Notes: a model not told the origin generated them from the sequence alone. DNA of 64,000 nt from a bacterium (GCA_015075175.1 JABTUV010000019.1:8397-72396), one strand, 5' to 3'; shown: positions 46,152 through 55,782, numbered from the stretch's first letter. Made by a program: numbers and translations.

Positions 46152-47094
46152 ATGCGCGTGCTGATTACGGGTTCCAGCGGCGATCGGCGCCAACCTGGCG
46201 CTGGCGCGCTGTCGCAAGGTCACGCCGTGCTGGGCATCGACCGTCGGCCCAATCCCTGGACCGATCAGGTTCCGACCCAGCTGCTCGACCTCGCCGCGCC
46301 CTGCCTGGAGCCGCTGCATGAAATCCTCGCCGAGCATCGCTGCGACGTGGTCGCATCTGGCCGCGCACGCCAAAGTCTATCAACTGGTGATTCATCCGGA
46401 ACGTTCGCTGGAAAACGTGCTGATGCTGTTTCACGTTCTGGAGGCGGCGCGCCGGGCCGACGTGCCGCTGATTTTCGGCAGCTCGCGCGAGGTTTACGGC
46501 GACATCCACCGCCACTACACCGACGAGTCCTGCGCCGACTTCGTGATCGCGGAAAGCCCGTACTCCGCCAGCAAGATTTCCGGCGAGGCCTTCATCTACT
46601 CCTACGCGCAGTGTTACGGCCTGCCCTACCTGGTGTTTCGCTTTTCCAACGTTTACGGTCGCTTCGACAACGATCTGGAACGCATGGAGCGCGTGATCCC
46701 GCTCTTCATCGACCGCCTGGGGAAGCATCAGCCCATCACCATCTACGGAAAGGAGAAGGTGCTGGATTTCACCTACATCGACGATTGCGTGGCGGGGATC
46801 GTGGCGGGCATCCACAAGCTGGTGGGACGGGAGGTGGTGGGCGAGACGGTCAACCTGGCCTACGGGCGGGGCAACAGCCTGGAGTACCTGGCGCAGCTGA
46901 TCGCCCAGACGCTGTGCGTGCGCGCGGAAATCAACTTCCTGCCGAGCCAGAGGGGCGAGGTGACGCGCTACGTGGCCGACATCGGCAAGGCCCGCAAGCT
47001 GCTGGGTTATGATCCCCAAGTACCGCTGGAGGAGGGTATTCCCCGCGCCATCGCCTGGGCGCGCGAGTTCGCCGCCCAGGCCGCCGCGCCGTAG
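46152..47094 (+). pseudogene. NAD-dependent sugar-nucleotide epimerase/dehydratase, frameshifted
   Basis: ATG 46152 opens MRVLITGSSG, the start of the NAD-binding Rossmann motif. A pair of compensating shifts scrambles the next ten residues (expected ANLALALS is in another frame), then GHAVLGIDRRPNPWTDQVPT reads correctly. Near 46345 the frame changes again into HLAAHAKVYQLVIHPERSLE. Downstream is intact: FGSSREVYGD, catalytic YSASK (SDR Tyr-Lys), FSNVYGRFDNDLERMERVIP, VLDFTYIDDCVAGI, and ends in TAG 47094. Resembles UDP-glucose 4-epimerase-like enzymes used for envelope sugars. It is followed by a GT9 gene. Confidence 0.7.
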
Positions 47095-47142
47095 CGCCGT
47101 TGCGCCGCCTTCGACCATGCACCACCGCAGGATTACGCTCTG

Positions 47143-47184
47143 GGTCCCCTACGTCCCCTACGTCCCGATCAGGTCCCATGGCCC
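47143..47184. repeat. Nonamer array (GTCCCCTAC units)
   Basis: GGTCCCCTACGTCCCCTACG followed by TCCCGATCAGGTCCCATGGC; same family as 30058 and, inverted, 11333. Confidence 0.6.
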
Positions 47185-48220
47185 ATGCACTGTCTGCTCG
47201 TGCGTCTGTCCGCGTTAGGCGACCTGGTCCACGCGCTGCCGGTCTATGCGGCGCTGCGCGCCCGTTATCCCGAGGACCGCGTCGGGTGGCTGGTGAAGAC
47301 CAGTACGCCGCTCTCTTGACCATGCTGCTGGGCCTGTCGCGCATCCATGGCGCTGAGAGGCAGGTGGAAAGGGAGGGCTTCCTTCCGAGGCGCGCTTGCG
47401 GCGCGAACTGGCGGAGGCTGATTACGAGGCCGCGCTGGACTTTGCAGGTCTTACCAAGAGCGCCCTGTGGCCGGCTTTGGCGGGCATTCCACTGGGTCGG
47501 CTCTATGACGCTGACGGCCGCGAACTAGCGCGACTGTTTTATAATCGCAAAGTCAAACTGACCTCGACCTGCCGGCACGTGGTCGAGCGCAACCTCGCCC
47601 TTGCCCGAGCGTTGGATGCACGCGAGACGCCTGGTAGAGTCGCCTTCCAGGTTGCCGACGAAGTCAAAGGCTCGGTCGATGGGTGGTGGGAGGCGCTGGG
47701 GTTGTCGGGTCGGCGGGTCGTCGTCGTCAGCGCGGGCGCGGGCTGGGAGAGCAAGCGCTGGCCGCCGGAATCGTTTGGACGGCTGGCGCGGCTACTGTCG
47801 GAACGGCTGCAGATGGTCCCCCTGGTGGTGTGGGGGCCGGGTGAAGAGGAACTGGCCGAGGCCGTGGTCGCCGCCTCAGAGGGTGTCGGCCGCCGTGCGC
47901 CGGCGACCAGTATCCCCGCCATGCTGGAGACGCTGTCGCGCGCCTGCCTGTTGGTCGGCGGCGATACCGGCCCTACGCATCTGGCGGCCTACTTGGGCGT
48001 GCCTACCATCGCCCCCTACGGCGCGTCCGACCCCATACGCAACGGTCCGTGGGGCGCGGCCAGCCTGGTCCTGACCCGCGATCTGCCGTGCCGACCCTGC
48101 TGGAAGACCGTCTGTCCCCTGGTGCATCGCAAGTGCCTGAACGAGCTTTCGCCGGAGGCGGAAATCGATGCCATGATCGGCTGGTGGGAACGCCTTGACG
48201 AAACCCGGCAAAGGCACTAA
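47185..48220 (+). pseudogene. GT9-family (heptosyltransferase-like) glycosyltransferase, frameshifted
   Basis: ATG 47185 opens MHCLLVRLSALGDLVHALPV, the classic GT9 N-terminus. Shifts near 47295 and 47375-47400 break the first domain (LAEADYEAALDFAGLTKSAL continues in the final frame). The C-terminal domain is intact: VVVVSAGAGWESKRWPPESF, LVVWGPGEEELAEAV, LVGGDTGPTHLAAYLGVPTI, then GASDPIRNGPWG and a Cys-rich LPCRPCWKTVCPLVHRKCLN. The sequence fits ADP-heptose transferases that build the LPS inner core or related glycans. Sits directly after the epimerase, so a joint role in envelope glycan synthesis is likely. Confidence 0.72.
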
Positions 48221-48234
48221 ATTCAGCAAGATAG

Positions 48235-48321
48235 CTGTCATTTCGACCGCGGGGAGAAATGCTTGGCCGGTTGCGACGCCGGCGTCTGCGGCAGGATTTC
48301 TCCCCGCGGTCGAAATGACAG
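48235..48321. repeat. Inverted-repeat element, copy 4
   Basis: CTGTCATTTCGACCGCGGGG through CCGCGGTCGAAATGACAG, with inner GGAGAAATGC and GGATTTCTCC. The 5-base change (GAAGG to GCGGG) occurs in both arms, so stem pairing is kept. Confidence 0.88.
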
Positions 48322-48355
48322 CGGGGTTCGAGTCAGAGAATCGAAAGGCGCGCCC

Positions 48356-48613
48356 ATGGTGAGTCATACCGCAGCATTCCTGCCCGGAGGTTCGGAGTGG
48401 ATCGTCCTGCTGCTGATCGCGGCGCTTCTCTTCGGCGCGCGCCGGTTGCCCGAGTTGGGGAAAAACCTGGGCGCGGGCATGAGGGAGTTCAAGCGCTCCA
48501 TCACCGGCGAGAGCGAGGAAAAGCGCGCCGAACTGCCCGACCGCTCCGCCACTGCCTCGGTGGAAACCAACAAGCCCAACGAGGCGGCTTCCGAAAAGCG
48601 GTCCACTGAGTAA
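48356..48613 (+). CDS. tatA: Twin-arginine translocase subunit TatA/TatE
   Basis: 85 residues. One N-terminal membrane helix (about 14-29, EWIVLLLIAALLFGARR), the conserved FGARRLPELGKNLGAGMREF hinge and amphipathic helix, and a charged tail. It forms the Tat pore for folded proteins. It is present alone; tatC is not in the window. A possible client, MsrP, is encoded 8 kb upstream. Confidence 0.92.
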   Translation: MVSHTAAFLPGGSEWIVLLLIAALLFGARRLPELGKNLGAGMREFKRSITGESEEKRAELPDRSATASVETNKPNEAASEKRSTE

Positions 48614-48640
48614 TGTTCGGGGATTCTGAGGCAACGAGCA

Positions 48641-48659
48641 CGATTACGAACGGTAATCG
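48641..48659. repeat. Hairpin CGATTAC-N5-GTAATCG
   Basis: 7-bp stem in the tatA to 48673 gap; same hairpin as 44073 and 63962 but without a hexamer array. Confidence 0.5.
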
Positions 48660-48672
48660 GGAGGGAATCGCA

Positions 48673-49887
48673 TTGAAGAAAATTGTCTTGCTGGTCGTGC
48701 TCGTACCGTTGATGGGCGTCACCGGCGTTCCGGCGCAGACGCGCAATCCGCTGGAGGCCAGCCAGAAGCTGTGGTACGAGAAGATCATGAACATGGGCGG
48801 CGGCGTCGGCGCCGCGTCCGTCGAGGCCGAGTTGCCGGGCCTGGACCTGCCCGATTTCCCGGAGGGTCCCAAGACCTGGGACGGCCAGCCGCAGGTCGTC
48901 GAGGAGGCGGTTTTCGATCCGCCCGCGCCCTACTTCGAGACCGCCCAGTATTATCGCATCCTGACGCCGATTTCCTTCACCGCGACCAAGGGCGAGGACT
49001 ACAGCAAGCCCACCGGCGACGGGAACGCGGCCCTGGATTACTGGCGGCTCTTTTCCGGCGCGCCTACGCGCGCCAGCTACGACCTGTTCGTCACCGCCAC
49101 GCGCAAGCGCAACTGCGAATTCTTCGCTCCCGGCCTGCTCGTGGATCCTTTCGGGTACGAGAACTCCAACCTCCAATTCTGGGCCATCTTCCGGTTCCTG
49201 GACGCGCAATGGCGGGCCTCGGGCGAGCGCGTGCGCGCTGGCGGCACCCGCGTCAAGATGGACTTCTGCCACCAGATGCTGACCTTCGCCGACCACATCG
49301 ACAGCCAGCAAATGAACATCCACTGGGCCTGGATCGCCTTCTACGTGCGGCGGCTGGCGACCAGCGGCTTGACCCAGTATTACCGGGACAAGGGCGACGC
49401 CGCCATGGCTCAGAAGTACCAGCGCTACGGCGCCGCATCGCTCACCTATTATCGCACCCTGCGCCGCCGCTACGAGGAACTCTCGCGCAGCTTTGTGGAG
49501 GGCGACGTCGACCAGTTCTCCGCCTACGTGAAGAACGGCCCCAACCGCGAGATCGTCAAGGAGCTTCTGCTTCTGTCCGGCGTGATGTTGCGCGTGGCCG
49601 AGGACTTGTCGACCGCCGAGGAAATCCAGCAGATGGGGCACATGGTCGGCTGGCCCAGCGTGAAGGTGATGCGCTACACCAAGATCCGTCCCCGGCACTT
49701 CGAGGCGATGCACGCGACGCTCACCGAGCTGGCCGATCCCAAGAACCCGGCGGTCGACGAGTCGGTGCGGAAGTGCGCGCAGTGGGCGCTCTCGGCGGAG
49801 CAGGACAGCCTGGTCAGCAAGCTGCGCGCCCGCAACGAGGTGTTCCTGTGGCAGAATCGCCTGGACCCCAACGAAACCGGCCTGTAA
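48673..49887 (+). CDS. Secreted protein of unknown function
   Basis: 404 residues from TTG 48673, chosen because GGGAGGG lies eight bases upstream and the first residues form a signal peptide (MKKIVLLVVLVPLMGVTGVPA). The mature protein is mostly helical with aromatic-rich stretches (ENSNLQFWAIFRFLDAQW, DSQQMNIHWAWIAFYVRRLA, YQRYGAASLTYYRTLRRRYE). No family recognised. A terminator follows. The longer frame from 48613 would begin inside the intergenic hairpin. Confidence 0.7.
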   Translation: MKKIVLLVVLVPLMGVTGVPAQTRNPLEASQKLWYEKIMNMGGGVGAASVEAELPGLDLPDFPEGPKTWDGQPQVVEEAVFDPPAPYFETAQYYRILTPISFTATKGEDYSKPTGDGNAALDYWRLFSGAPTRASYDLFVTATRKRNCEFFAPGLLVDPFGYENSNLQFWAIFRFLDAQWRASGERVRAGGTRVKMDFCHQMLTFADHIDSQQMNIHWAWIAFYVRRLATSGLTQYYRDKGDAAMAQKYQRYGAASLTYYRTLRRRYEELSRSFVEGDVDQFSAYVKNGPNREIVKELLLLSGVMLRVAEDLSTAEEIQQMGHMVGWPSVKVMRYTKIRPRHFEAMHATLTELADPKNPAVDESVRKCAQWALSAEQDSLVSKLRARNEVFLWQNRLDPNETGL

Positions 49888-49945
49888 TCTCTTCCGAGCG
49901 GGATCCAGGCTGGACATCCGCGCGGCCGGTGGCTAACGTGTAAGT

Positions 49946-49972
49946 CCGGCGCCTGCCGCGCCGGGTTTATTT
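49946..49972 (+). terminator. Rho-independent terminator
   Basis: CCGGCGC, loop CTGCC, GCGCCGG, then GTTTATTT. It lies 59 bases after the stop of the secreted protein and is the clearest intrinsic terminator in the window. Confidence 0.7.
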
Positions 49973-49993
49973 AGCCATCACGAGGTCGCCGCC

Positions 49994-52013
49994 GTGAGAA
50001 TCCCGCTTCATCTCATCCCGATAATCCATTCCTGGCTCATCCTGTCGCCGACGGCTCCGGCCGCGCCGTCGCTGGAGGAAGCCTGGGCGGCGCTGCCCGG
50101 CTACACTTACGGAGCGGATCGCGCCCCTCTGGTGGTATTGGAGACCCACGTCTGGGAGACGGCGGCCAAGGGCGATTCGGCGCAGCGCCTGCAGCTGGGG
50201 CGGCGGCTGGCGGACGTCCTGGCCGGAGCGGCGACGACGCCGGACGCGCGGCGCTTCGCCTGCCAGCAACTGGCGATCGTGGGCGGAGCGGGGGAAGTTC
50301 CCGCGCTGGCGAAGTGGATCGACGACGCCCGTATGGGCGATGCAGCCATCCTGGCGCTGGCGCGGATACCGGCGCCCGAGGCTGGGGCGGCGTTACGGGG
50401 CGCGCTGGCGACGAGCTCGGGCAGCGTCCGCACGAGCGTCATCGCCGCGCTGGGGCAGCGCCGCGAGGTGGACGCCGTGCCCGCCCTGCGGCAACTGGCT
50501 GCGGGGGCGGACCGAGCCGTGGGCGATGCCGCGGCGGCGGCGCTGGCCCTCATCGGGGGCAAGCCGGCGGCGACGGCTCTCACGGAGCTGTTGTCGCAGG
50601 CGGAGGCGCCGCGTCCAGCCCTGATCGACGCCTGTCTCGGCGTCGCCGACGGCCTCGCCGCAGCCGGCGAGCAGGAGGCTGCGGTCGCCTTGTATCGACG
50701 CCTGTACGCCGAGCCGATGCCGTCGCTGGCGCGCGCGGCGGCGTTGCGCGGGCTGGCCGCCTGCGAAGGCGCCGAGCTGCGCACCCAGCTGTGGCAGGCC
50801 CTTGCCGGACCGGATGTGGAAGCGGCCCGCGTCGCCGCCGAGTGCCTGCCGCAACTGCCGGCGGAGCCGGACGGCGCCGCTCTGCAGCAGCGCCTCTTGT
50901 CCGCGCCGCTGGCTCTGCAGGTGATTCTCCTTGCCGGCCTGGGGCGTAGCACGGCGCACGGATGCCGCCCGCGGCGTTGGCTGCGGCGAAAGAGAGCCAT
51001 CCGATGTTCAGGCTGCAGCCTTGTCCGCTTTGGGCAACTGGCGATGCGGCGTCCGTGCTGACGCGCTGGCTGCGGCGCTGATGCGACTGCGCCCGCGATC
51101 CGCGAGGCGGCTGCGAGCGCTGGCCGCCTTGTCCGCTCCGGGAGTTGATGCCGCCCTGGCGGAGATCACCGCCCCACCCGCGCGCCGCGCCCGCCCTGGG
51201 TTCTCCTGGGACAGCGATTGGCGGTGGAAGTTCCGTTCCGGACTGCTTGCTGGCCGGCGGCGACCTGAGTCGTCGGTGCGCGGCCGCCCTCGGCAGCCTG
51301 GGCGCGCTGCTTTCGCCCGACCGCGCCGGCGACCTTCTGGCGCTGCTTTCCAAGGTGGAAGGCGAGGCGGAGCGCGACGCGCTGCGCGAGGCGCTGGTTG
51401 CCGTCCTTCGCGGCGACAACGATGTGGAAGGCCGCGTGGCGCCCTTGATCGCGGCGTATCCGAGCGTTCCCAAACCGGCGAAGATTACGCTCTTGTCCGC
51501 CTTGAGTCGATTGGGTGGTGGGAGGGCATTCGATTTCGTCGACAAGGAGCGGAGTGCGGCGGATGCGGAGTTGTCCGACGCCGCGGTGCGGGCGCTGGCC
51601 GACTGGCCGGAGGAGCGCGCGCTGGAGACGTTGCTTTCGATCGCGCGGACCAGTTCCCAGCGGACCCAGCAGGTATTGGCGCTGCGCGGATACATTCGCC
51701 TGCTGAATCAAAGTGAGGAACCGGCCGCGTCACTCTTGCCGCGTTATCGGGCGGCGCTGGAGGCGGCGGGGCGGGACGAGGAACGCGCGCGCGGTGCCGC
51801 CGGAGGGCGCGCTTCCGAACCCGCCGCGCTCGAGCCTGGTCAAGCCCCGTCTTTCGCCCACGCTGAGTAGCGACGCGGGCATGGCGGCGCTGGCCATCGT
51901 CGCGGAGATGAAGGCCGCTGACCAGCGGGCGGCGCGCACGGGCCGACATCGCCGAAGCGGACAACGCTAACCTGGTGGCGCAGCGCGCGCGCCCTGCGCC
52001 GCCGCCTGAGTAA
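49994..52013 (+). pseudogene. Secreted HEAT-repeat protein, frameshifted
   Basis: GTG 49994 opens MRIPLHLIPIIHSWLILSPT, a signal peptide. HEAT-like repeats follow to about 50930 (GDAAILALARIPAPEAGAAL, SVRTSVIAALGQRREVDAVP). The frame then shifts several times: VQAAALSALGNWRCGVRADA (other frame), CLLAGGDLSRRCAAALGSLG to VLALRGYIRLLNQSEEPAAS (third frame, intact 51240-51740), then VKPRLSPTLSSDAGMAALAI. The end near TAA 52011-52013 is approximate. The architecture resembles the HEAT/PVC-group proteins with domain-wide repeats that often act on sugars or as scaffolds; no catalytic domain is visible. Confidence 0.6.
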
Positions 52014-52053
52014 CGCAGGACCGTCGCCGATGGCGCGCGGCCGCTTAAAACTG

Positions 52054-52161
52054 GCGCGTGTCCCGGCCCAAAAGTCACCTGACAGCATCCAGCCGGGATT
52101 GAGGACGTGGAGGAGCAGCCTCGTCCAGGAGCTCCTGCAGGACGAGATGGTCGGGGAAACG
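52054..52161. repeat. Diverged copy of the 3' end of the downstream His-rich TPR gene
   Basis: About 108 bp match 52488-52600 with scattered indels (both contain AAGTCACCTGACAGCATCC and GTCCAGGAGCTCCTGCAGGA). The second copy covers the stop codon and last 30 codons of the gene at 52511. Direct orientation; palindromic elements lie between the copies. Confidence 0.75.
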
Positions 52162-52195
52162 GCGGAAGCCGCGGCGGACCGCCGCCAAGCCGCCG

Positions 52196-52430
52196 TGGCC
52201 TCTCGATACGGCCCCGAAACGACCGCTCGCCCCTCACGAAAGAACTGCGGCGGGGCCTACTCGAGGACACGGCTTGCATTTGCGTGTTTCGCTCGGAAAA
52301 ACGGCGCGTCCCTGGAATGCCTCGAAAAAAGAAGAACCGAGTCCTCGAGTAGCGGCCCGACGAGCTGTATGCAATGATGCGAGATGTTACTTCGAGCCGC
52401 ATATCGAGAGGACGGCTTACATGCGTGCAA
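52196..52430. repeat. Two opposed CTCGATAC/CTACTCGAG palindromic elements
   Basis: Copy 1 (52200-52270) reads CCTCTCGATACGGCC to GGCCTACTCGAGGAC. Copy 2 (about 52338-52426) is inverted, GAGTCCTCGAGTAGCGGC to GAGCCGCATATCGAGAGGAC. Both lie between the two copies of the duplicated gene end. No gene in 52014-52510. Confidence 0.7.
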
Positions 52431-52510
52431 GCCGCTCTCGAAGCTGCGTTGGATTTCACTCTCTATGGGTGAGGCGAAACCTCATCGGCGCGTGTCCCCG
52501 GTCTGCAAAG

Positions 52511-53860
52511 TCACCTGACAGCATCCAAGCCGGGATTGGAGGACGTGGAGAGGAGCAGCTCGTCCAGGAGCTCCTGCAGGACGGGATCGTCGGGGAAACG
52601 AGCCAGCCCGAGGCGGGCCGTCGCCAGGGCCTCGTCGGGGCGACCTTCCCGGGCGTCCAGCGTGGTCAGCAGGCGCAGGCTGTCCAGCCAGGCGGTCTTC
52701 CAGCGTTCCGCCTCGAAGCGGTTGGCGTAACTCTGGGCGGCCAGCCCCGCCTCCGCGGAACGCGCCGCCTCCTCCAACGTCCGCCGCGCGGTCGCTGAGT
52801 CACGCCGGCCGAAAAGATGGGCGCGGGCCAACAGCATCAACAGTTCCGGGTTGCCGGGATTCTTCTCCAGCCCCTCCTCTATGAACGCAATGGCCTCATC
52901 CACCCGGCCGTAGTCGCGGCGCAGGGCGGCCGCGCCCAGCTTCCAGCCCTCGATGAAATGGGGATCGATGGCGACGCCGATCCGGTACCACGGCAGCGTC
53001 GAGAGCGCCCCCGTCGCGTCCGGGTGCGCGTGATCCGTACTGTAAGGCTGAATCTCCCGCTCCAGGTCGCCGAAAACCCCCCGCCAATCCCTCTCCTTGT
53101 GCAGGACCAGGGTATCGCCGTGCGTGCACTCGAGTTCCTCGTGCACGCCGTGTTCGGCGTGATGCTCGTGATCGTGCTCGGGCGCCTGCTCGGGTTGCAC
53201 CGCCGAGACGATGGAGAAAGCGTTCTCCGGCACGTCGGACGCCGTCCGCGTCTCCATGGCCGCCAGCCGCGCCCGGTCCTCGTCGTGAAGCAGCGCAAAC
53301 GGCATCGCCTCCATCCCCCGATGGGTATGCGGCCAGAGGCCCAGCCGGTGGGTGTGCACGAGCGAACCGTGGGCGTGCTCTACGCTCAAGAGCCACTCGC
53401 CCTCGTCGTGCCAGTGGGGGATGTCCGGATCGGTGCGATGCGAGTGCGAGAGATGCTGCTCGGGATGCTCGTGAAAGTGCTCCGCCTCCAGGTTGTGCAT
53501 GTGCTTGCGCGCGCCGTAGGCGTGAATATGCGTGTAGAGTCCCTGGTAGTGGGAATGGACCTTCCAGTGCTCGGCCTCGGGCCGGGCCATGTCGGCGGGG
53601 CGGAGGCTCTGGACCAGCTCGGCCTCCTCGGAGTGCGGGTGGGACGGCGCGGAATCCTCGCCGGACTGGTAGTAGACGCCGCGATGGCGGATTTTTTCGA
53701 CTTGCAGGAGCGTGACGGCGGCCAGAGTGGCGCGCAGCTCGCCGCCCAAGACGTCCCACACGTCGAGGGGTTCGTCGCCCACCCGCGGCGGCTGGATGGC
53801 CTGGGAAAGCCCGGAAAGGCGGGGAGCGAGCGCCGCCAGGAGCACGAGCGAGGCGACCAT
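52511..53860 (-). CDS. Histidine-rich, membrane-anchored TPR protein
   Basis: 449 residues from ATG 53860 (the longer frame overlaps the permease gene). A single N-terminal membrane helix (MVASLVLLAALAPRL). Residues 70-255 hold 32 histidines in about 185 residues, with some eleven HxH motifs (VHSHYQ, YTHIHAYG, KHMHN, EHFHEHPEQHLSHSH, PHWHD, EHAHG, VHTHR, PHTHR, EHDHEHHAEH). Residues 280-440 are TPRs (WKLGAAALRRDYGRVDEAIA, ALATARLGLARFPDDPVLQE). No cysteine is near the His cluster. A role in binding Zn, Ni, Co or Cu at the periplasmic side, fed by or feeding the neighbouring ABC transporter, is inference. I recognise no family. Confidence 0.75.
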   Translation of the reverse strand: MVASLVLLAALAPRLSGLSQAIQPPRVGDEPLDVWDVLGGELRATLAAVTLLQVEKIRHRGVYYQSGEDSAPSHPHSEEAELVQSLRPADMARPEAEHWKVHSHYQGLYTHIHAYGARKHMHNLEAEHFHEHPEQHLSHSHRTDPDIPHWHDEGEWLLSVEHAHGSLVHTHRLGLWPHTHRGMEAMPFALLHDEDRARLAAMETRTASDVPENAFSIVSAVQPEQAPEHDHEHHAEHGVHEELECTHGDTLVLHKERDWRGVFGDLEREIQPYSTDHAHPDATGALSTLPWYRIGVAIDPHFIEGWKLGAAALRRDYGRVDEAIAFIEEGLEKNPGNPELLMLLARAHLFGRRDSATARRTLEEAARSAEAGLAAQSYANRFEAERWKTAWLDSLRLLTTLDAREGRPDEALATARLGLARFPDDPVLQELLDELLLSTSSNPGLDAVR

Positions 53861-53889
53861 GACGACCAGCGGCGCGCGAATTGCGGGGC

Positions 53890-54647
53890 CTACAGCATCC
53901 GCCGCTGTAACAGCAATCCCGCCGCCCCCAAGAGCTGCGCGATGTAGCCCAGCGCGTACAGCGTCAGATACACGAGGACCCAAGCCGCCACCGGCTCCCA
54001 GCCGTGCACGACCTTGCCGTTCAGATTGAAGAGGTCCAGATGCGGCAGGGTGAAATAGAGCGCCTCCGCCAGCCGCAGTTGCAGTCCCGACAGCTTGTCG
54101 TGCACCAGCGAGAGCGCGGTCGAGAAAGTGCTGGCGCCGATGGCCAGAAGCAGCGACAGGCAGACGTTGGCGGCGTGGGTCAGGAGCAGCGAGAGAAAGA
54201 GCGTCATGGCCACGAGCAGCGCCAGGGAGAGAAAGCGCAGATAGAAGTTCTGCGCGACGATCCAACCCGGCATGGTCCCGGCCCGCCAGGCCACGATCAG
54301 AAAGATGGCGTAGAGCACGACCAGCGAGAAGAGACACATCAGGTTGACGCCCACAAACTTGCCCAGGAGAAACTCCCAGCGCGAGAGCGGCTTGGCCAGC
54401 AGCGGATAGAGCGTGCGGTTGGAAATCTCCGCCGGCATCTGGCGCGCGGCGGCGGTGACGGCGATCAGGATGGCCGACCAGGTAATCACGAACAGGGCGA
54501 TCTGCGACACGAAGGCGGAGAACCCGGCAATCCGAAGACGCGGACCATGGCCGCTCCGCCTATGATCCCCGCGGAGAGGATCGCCAGGACGTGAAGTCCC
54601 TGCGCCGGAAGGACCTGCAGTGCACCGCAGGCGATGACGCGCTTCAT
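53890..54647 (-). pseudogene. ABC-2 type transporter permease, one frameshift
   Basis: ATG 54647 opens MKRVIACGALQVLPAQGLHV, then a membrane segment (LAILSAGIIGGAAMVRVF). One shift near 54540 (a G/C run) leads into GFSAFVSQIALFVITWSAIL, RQMPAEISNRTLYPLLAKPL and four further membrane helices (residues about 80-205), ending at TAG 53890. The EISNRTLYPLLAKPLSR stretch is typical of ABC-2 permeases (NosY/GldF-like). It lies between the ATPase and the His-rich protein on one strand, and the shift is of the single-base kind, so the protein may be intact in reality. Confidence 0.7.
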
Positions 54648-54675
54648 GGCAGGCGGGGCCTCGGCGCGAGCAGAA

Positions 54676-54780
54676 TGGGACCTATGAGACGAATGAGACG
54701 AATGGGACGGAACCGCGACAGGCGACGTGGGAATCCCAGAGGTCGCAGGGGTCCCATGGGTCGTATGCGTCTCATCGCGC
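54676..54780. repeat. Two opposed nonamer arrays
   Basis: ATGGGACCT, ATGAGACGA, ATGAGACGA, ATGGGACGG (54676-54711) and, inverted, GGTCCCATGGGTCGTATGCG, TCTCAT (54751-54776). The two can pair into a long imperfect hairpin in the gap between ATPase and permease genes. Confidence 0.7.
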
Positions 54781-54788
54781 GTGCGGCG

Positions 54789-55562
54789 CTAGTCATGGCG
54801 CCCTCCGCCCTCCCCGCGGGAGGGGCCGTCGCCGGTCGTCACTTCGACGAAGAAATCCTCCAGGCTGCGCCCCTCGCGCTGGGCGCGCACCTTCTCCAGC
54901 GACTCCTCCAAAAGCACGCGCCCGTGGTTGATGATGATGATGCGGTCGCAGAGCAGCTCGACTTCGGAGAGTTCGTGCGAGGAGAAGAAGATGGTGCGGC
55001 CGGCGGCGCGCAGGCGCGAGAGAATCGCGCGCAGGTCGCGCCGCCCGACGGGGTCCAAGCCGCTGGAGAGTTCGTCGAAGATCATAAGATCGGGATCGCC
55101 CAAAATCGACTGGGCGATGCCCACGCGCTGCTGCATGCCCTTGCTGTAGTGCTTGAGCCGCACGTCCTCCTTGCCGGAGAGTCCCACCAGGGCCAGCGTC
55201 TCGTCCACTTTCTTTTTCAGCTCGCGCTCGGGCAGGTCCATCAGGCGGCCGTACATCAGGAGCGTCTCGCGCGCGGAGAGAAAGGGATAGTAGAGCGCGA
55301 CCTCGGGCAGGTAGCCAAGGCGGCGCTTGGACGGCCGGCTGCCCGCCGGATGGCCGAGCACCTCGATGCGGCCGCTTTTGGGGAAGATGAAGCCGAGAAG
55401 CGACTTGATGGTGGTGCTCTTGCCCGCGCCGTTGGGGCCGAGAAAGCCGACGACTTCGCCCGGTTCCACACAGAGCGAGATGCCCGCGACCGCCCGATGC
55501 GGCGGGCGGAAGGGTCCCTTGGGATACTCGACGACCAGGTTTTCGACCCGGATGGCGCTCAT
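54789..55562 (-). CDS. ABC transporter ATP-binding protein
   Basis: 257 residues from MSAIRVENLVVEYPKGPFRP. Walker A GPNGAGKSTT, signature HYSKGMQQRVGIAQS (YSKGMQQR for LSGGQ-type), Walker B LMIFDELSSGLDPVGRR and switch FSSHELSEVELLCDR. The D-loop SGLD and this spacing are typical of ABC-2 exporters (GldA/NosF-like). It heads a minus-strand operon ATPase-permease-His-rich TPR protein. Confidence 0.92.
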   Translation of the reverse strand: MSAIRVENLVVEYPKGPFRPPHRAVAGISLCVEPGEVVGFLGPNGAGKSTTIKSLLGFIFPKSGRIEVLGHPAGSRPSKRRLGYLPEVALYYPFLSARETLLMYGRLMDLPERELKKKVDETLALVGLSGKEDVRLKHYSKGMQQRVGIAQSILGDPDLMIFDELSSGLDPVGRRDLRAILSRLRAAGRTIFFSSHELSEVELLCDRIIIINHGRVLLEESLEKVRAQREGRSLEDFFVEVTTGDGPSRGEGGGRHD

Positions 55563-55662
55563 GCGGTCCGTCGCATTGAAGTTTGGAGGGGCGCCGGATG
55601 CCCGTCGGCGGCCCTGTATAGTATACCGAAGAACGCGGGGGAATTCAAATCCGTGCGGTAAC

Positions 55663-55706
55663 GCCGGCATCCTGCCGGCTTGCGTGTGTGCATCCTGCAC
55701 ACACGC
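55663..55706. repeat. Two tandem hairpins with TCC loops
   Basis: GCCGGCA-TCC-TGCCGGC (55663-55679) and the perfect 11-bp stem GCGTGTGTGCA-TCC-TGCACACACGC (55682-55706). The same loop on unrelated stems suggests a REP family. The GGGAGGCCGGCGCTAC sequence at 55771-55785 overlaps the histidine kinase stop. Nothing else in the 55563-55782 gap. Confidence 0.7.
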
Positions 55707-55782
55707 ATCGTCGGCCTCGGCACTCGCGCGCGAAGCGTGGGGGCGGGACGCCGCCCCCCCAGAGGCCGGCGGGAGGCCGGCG

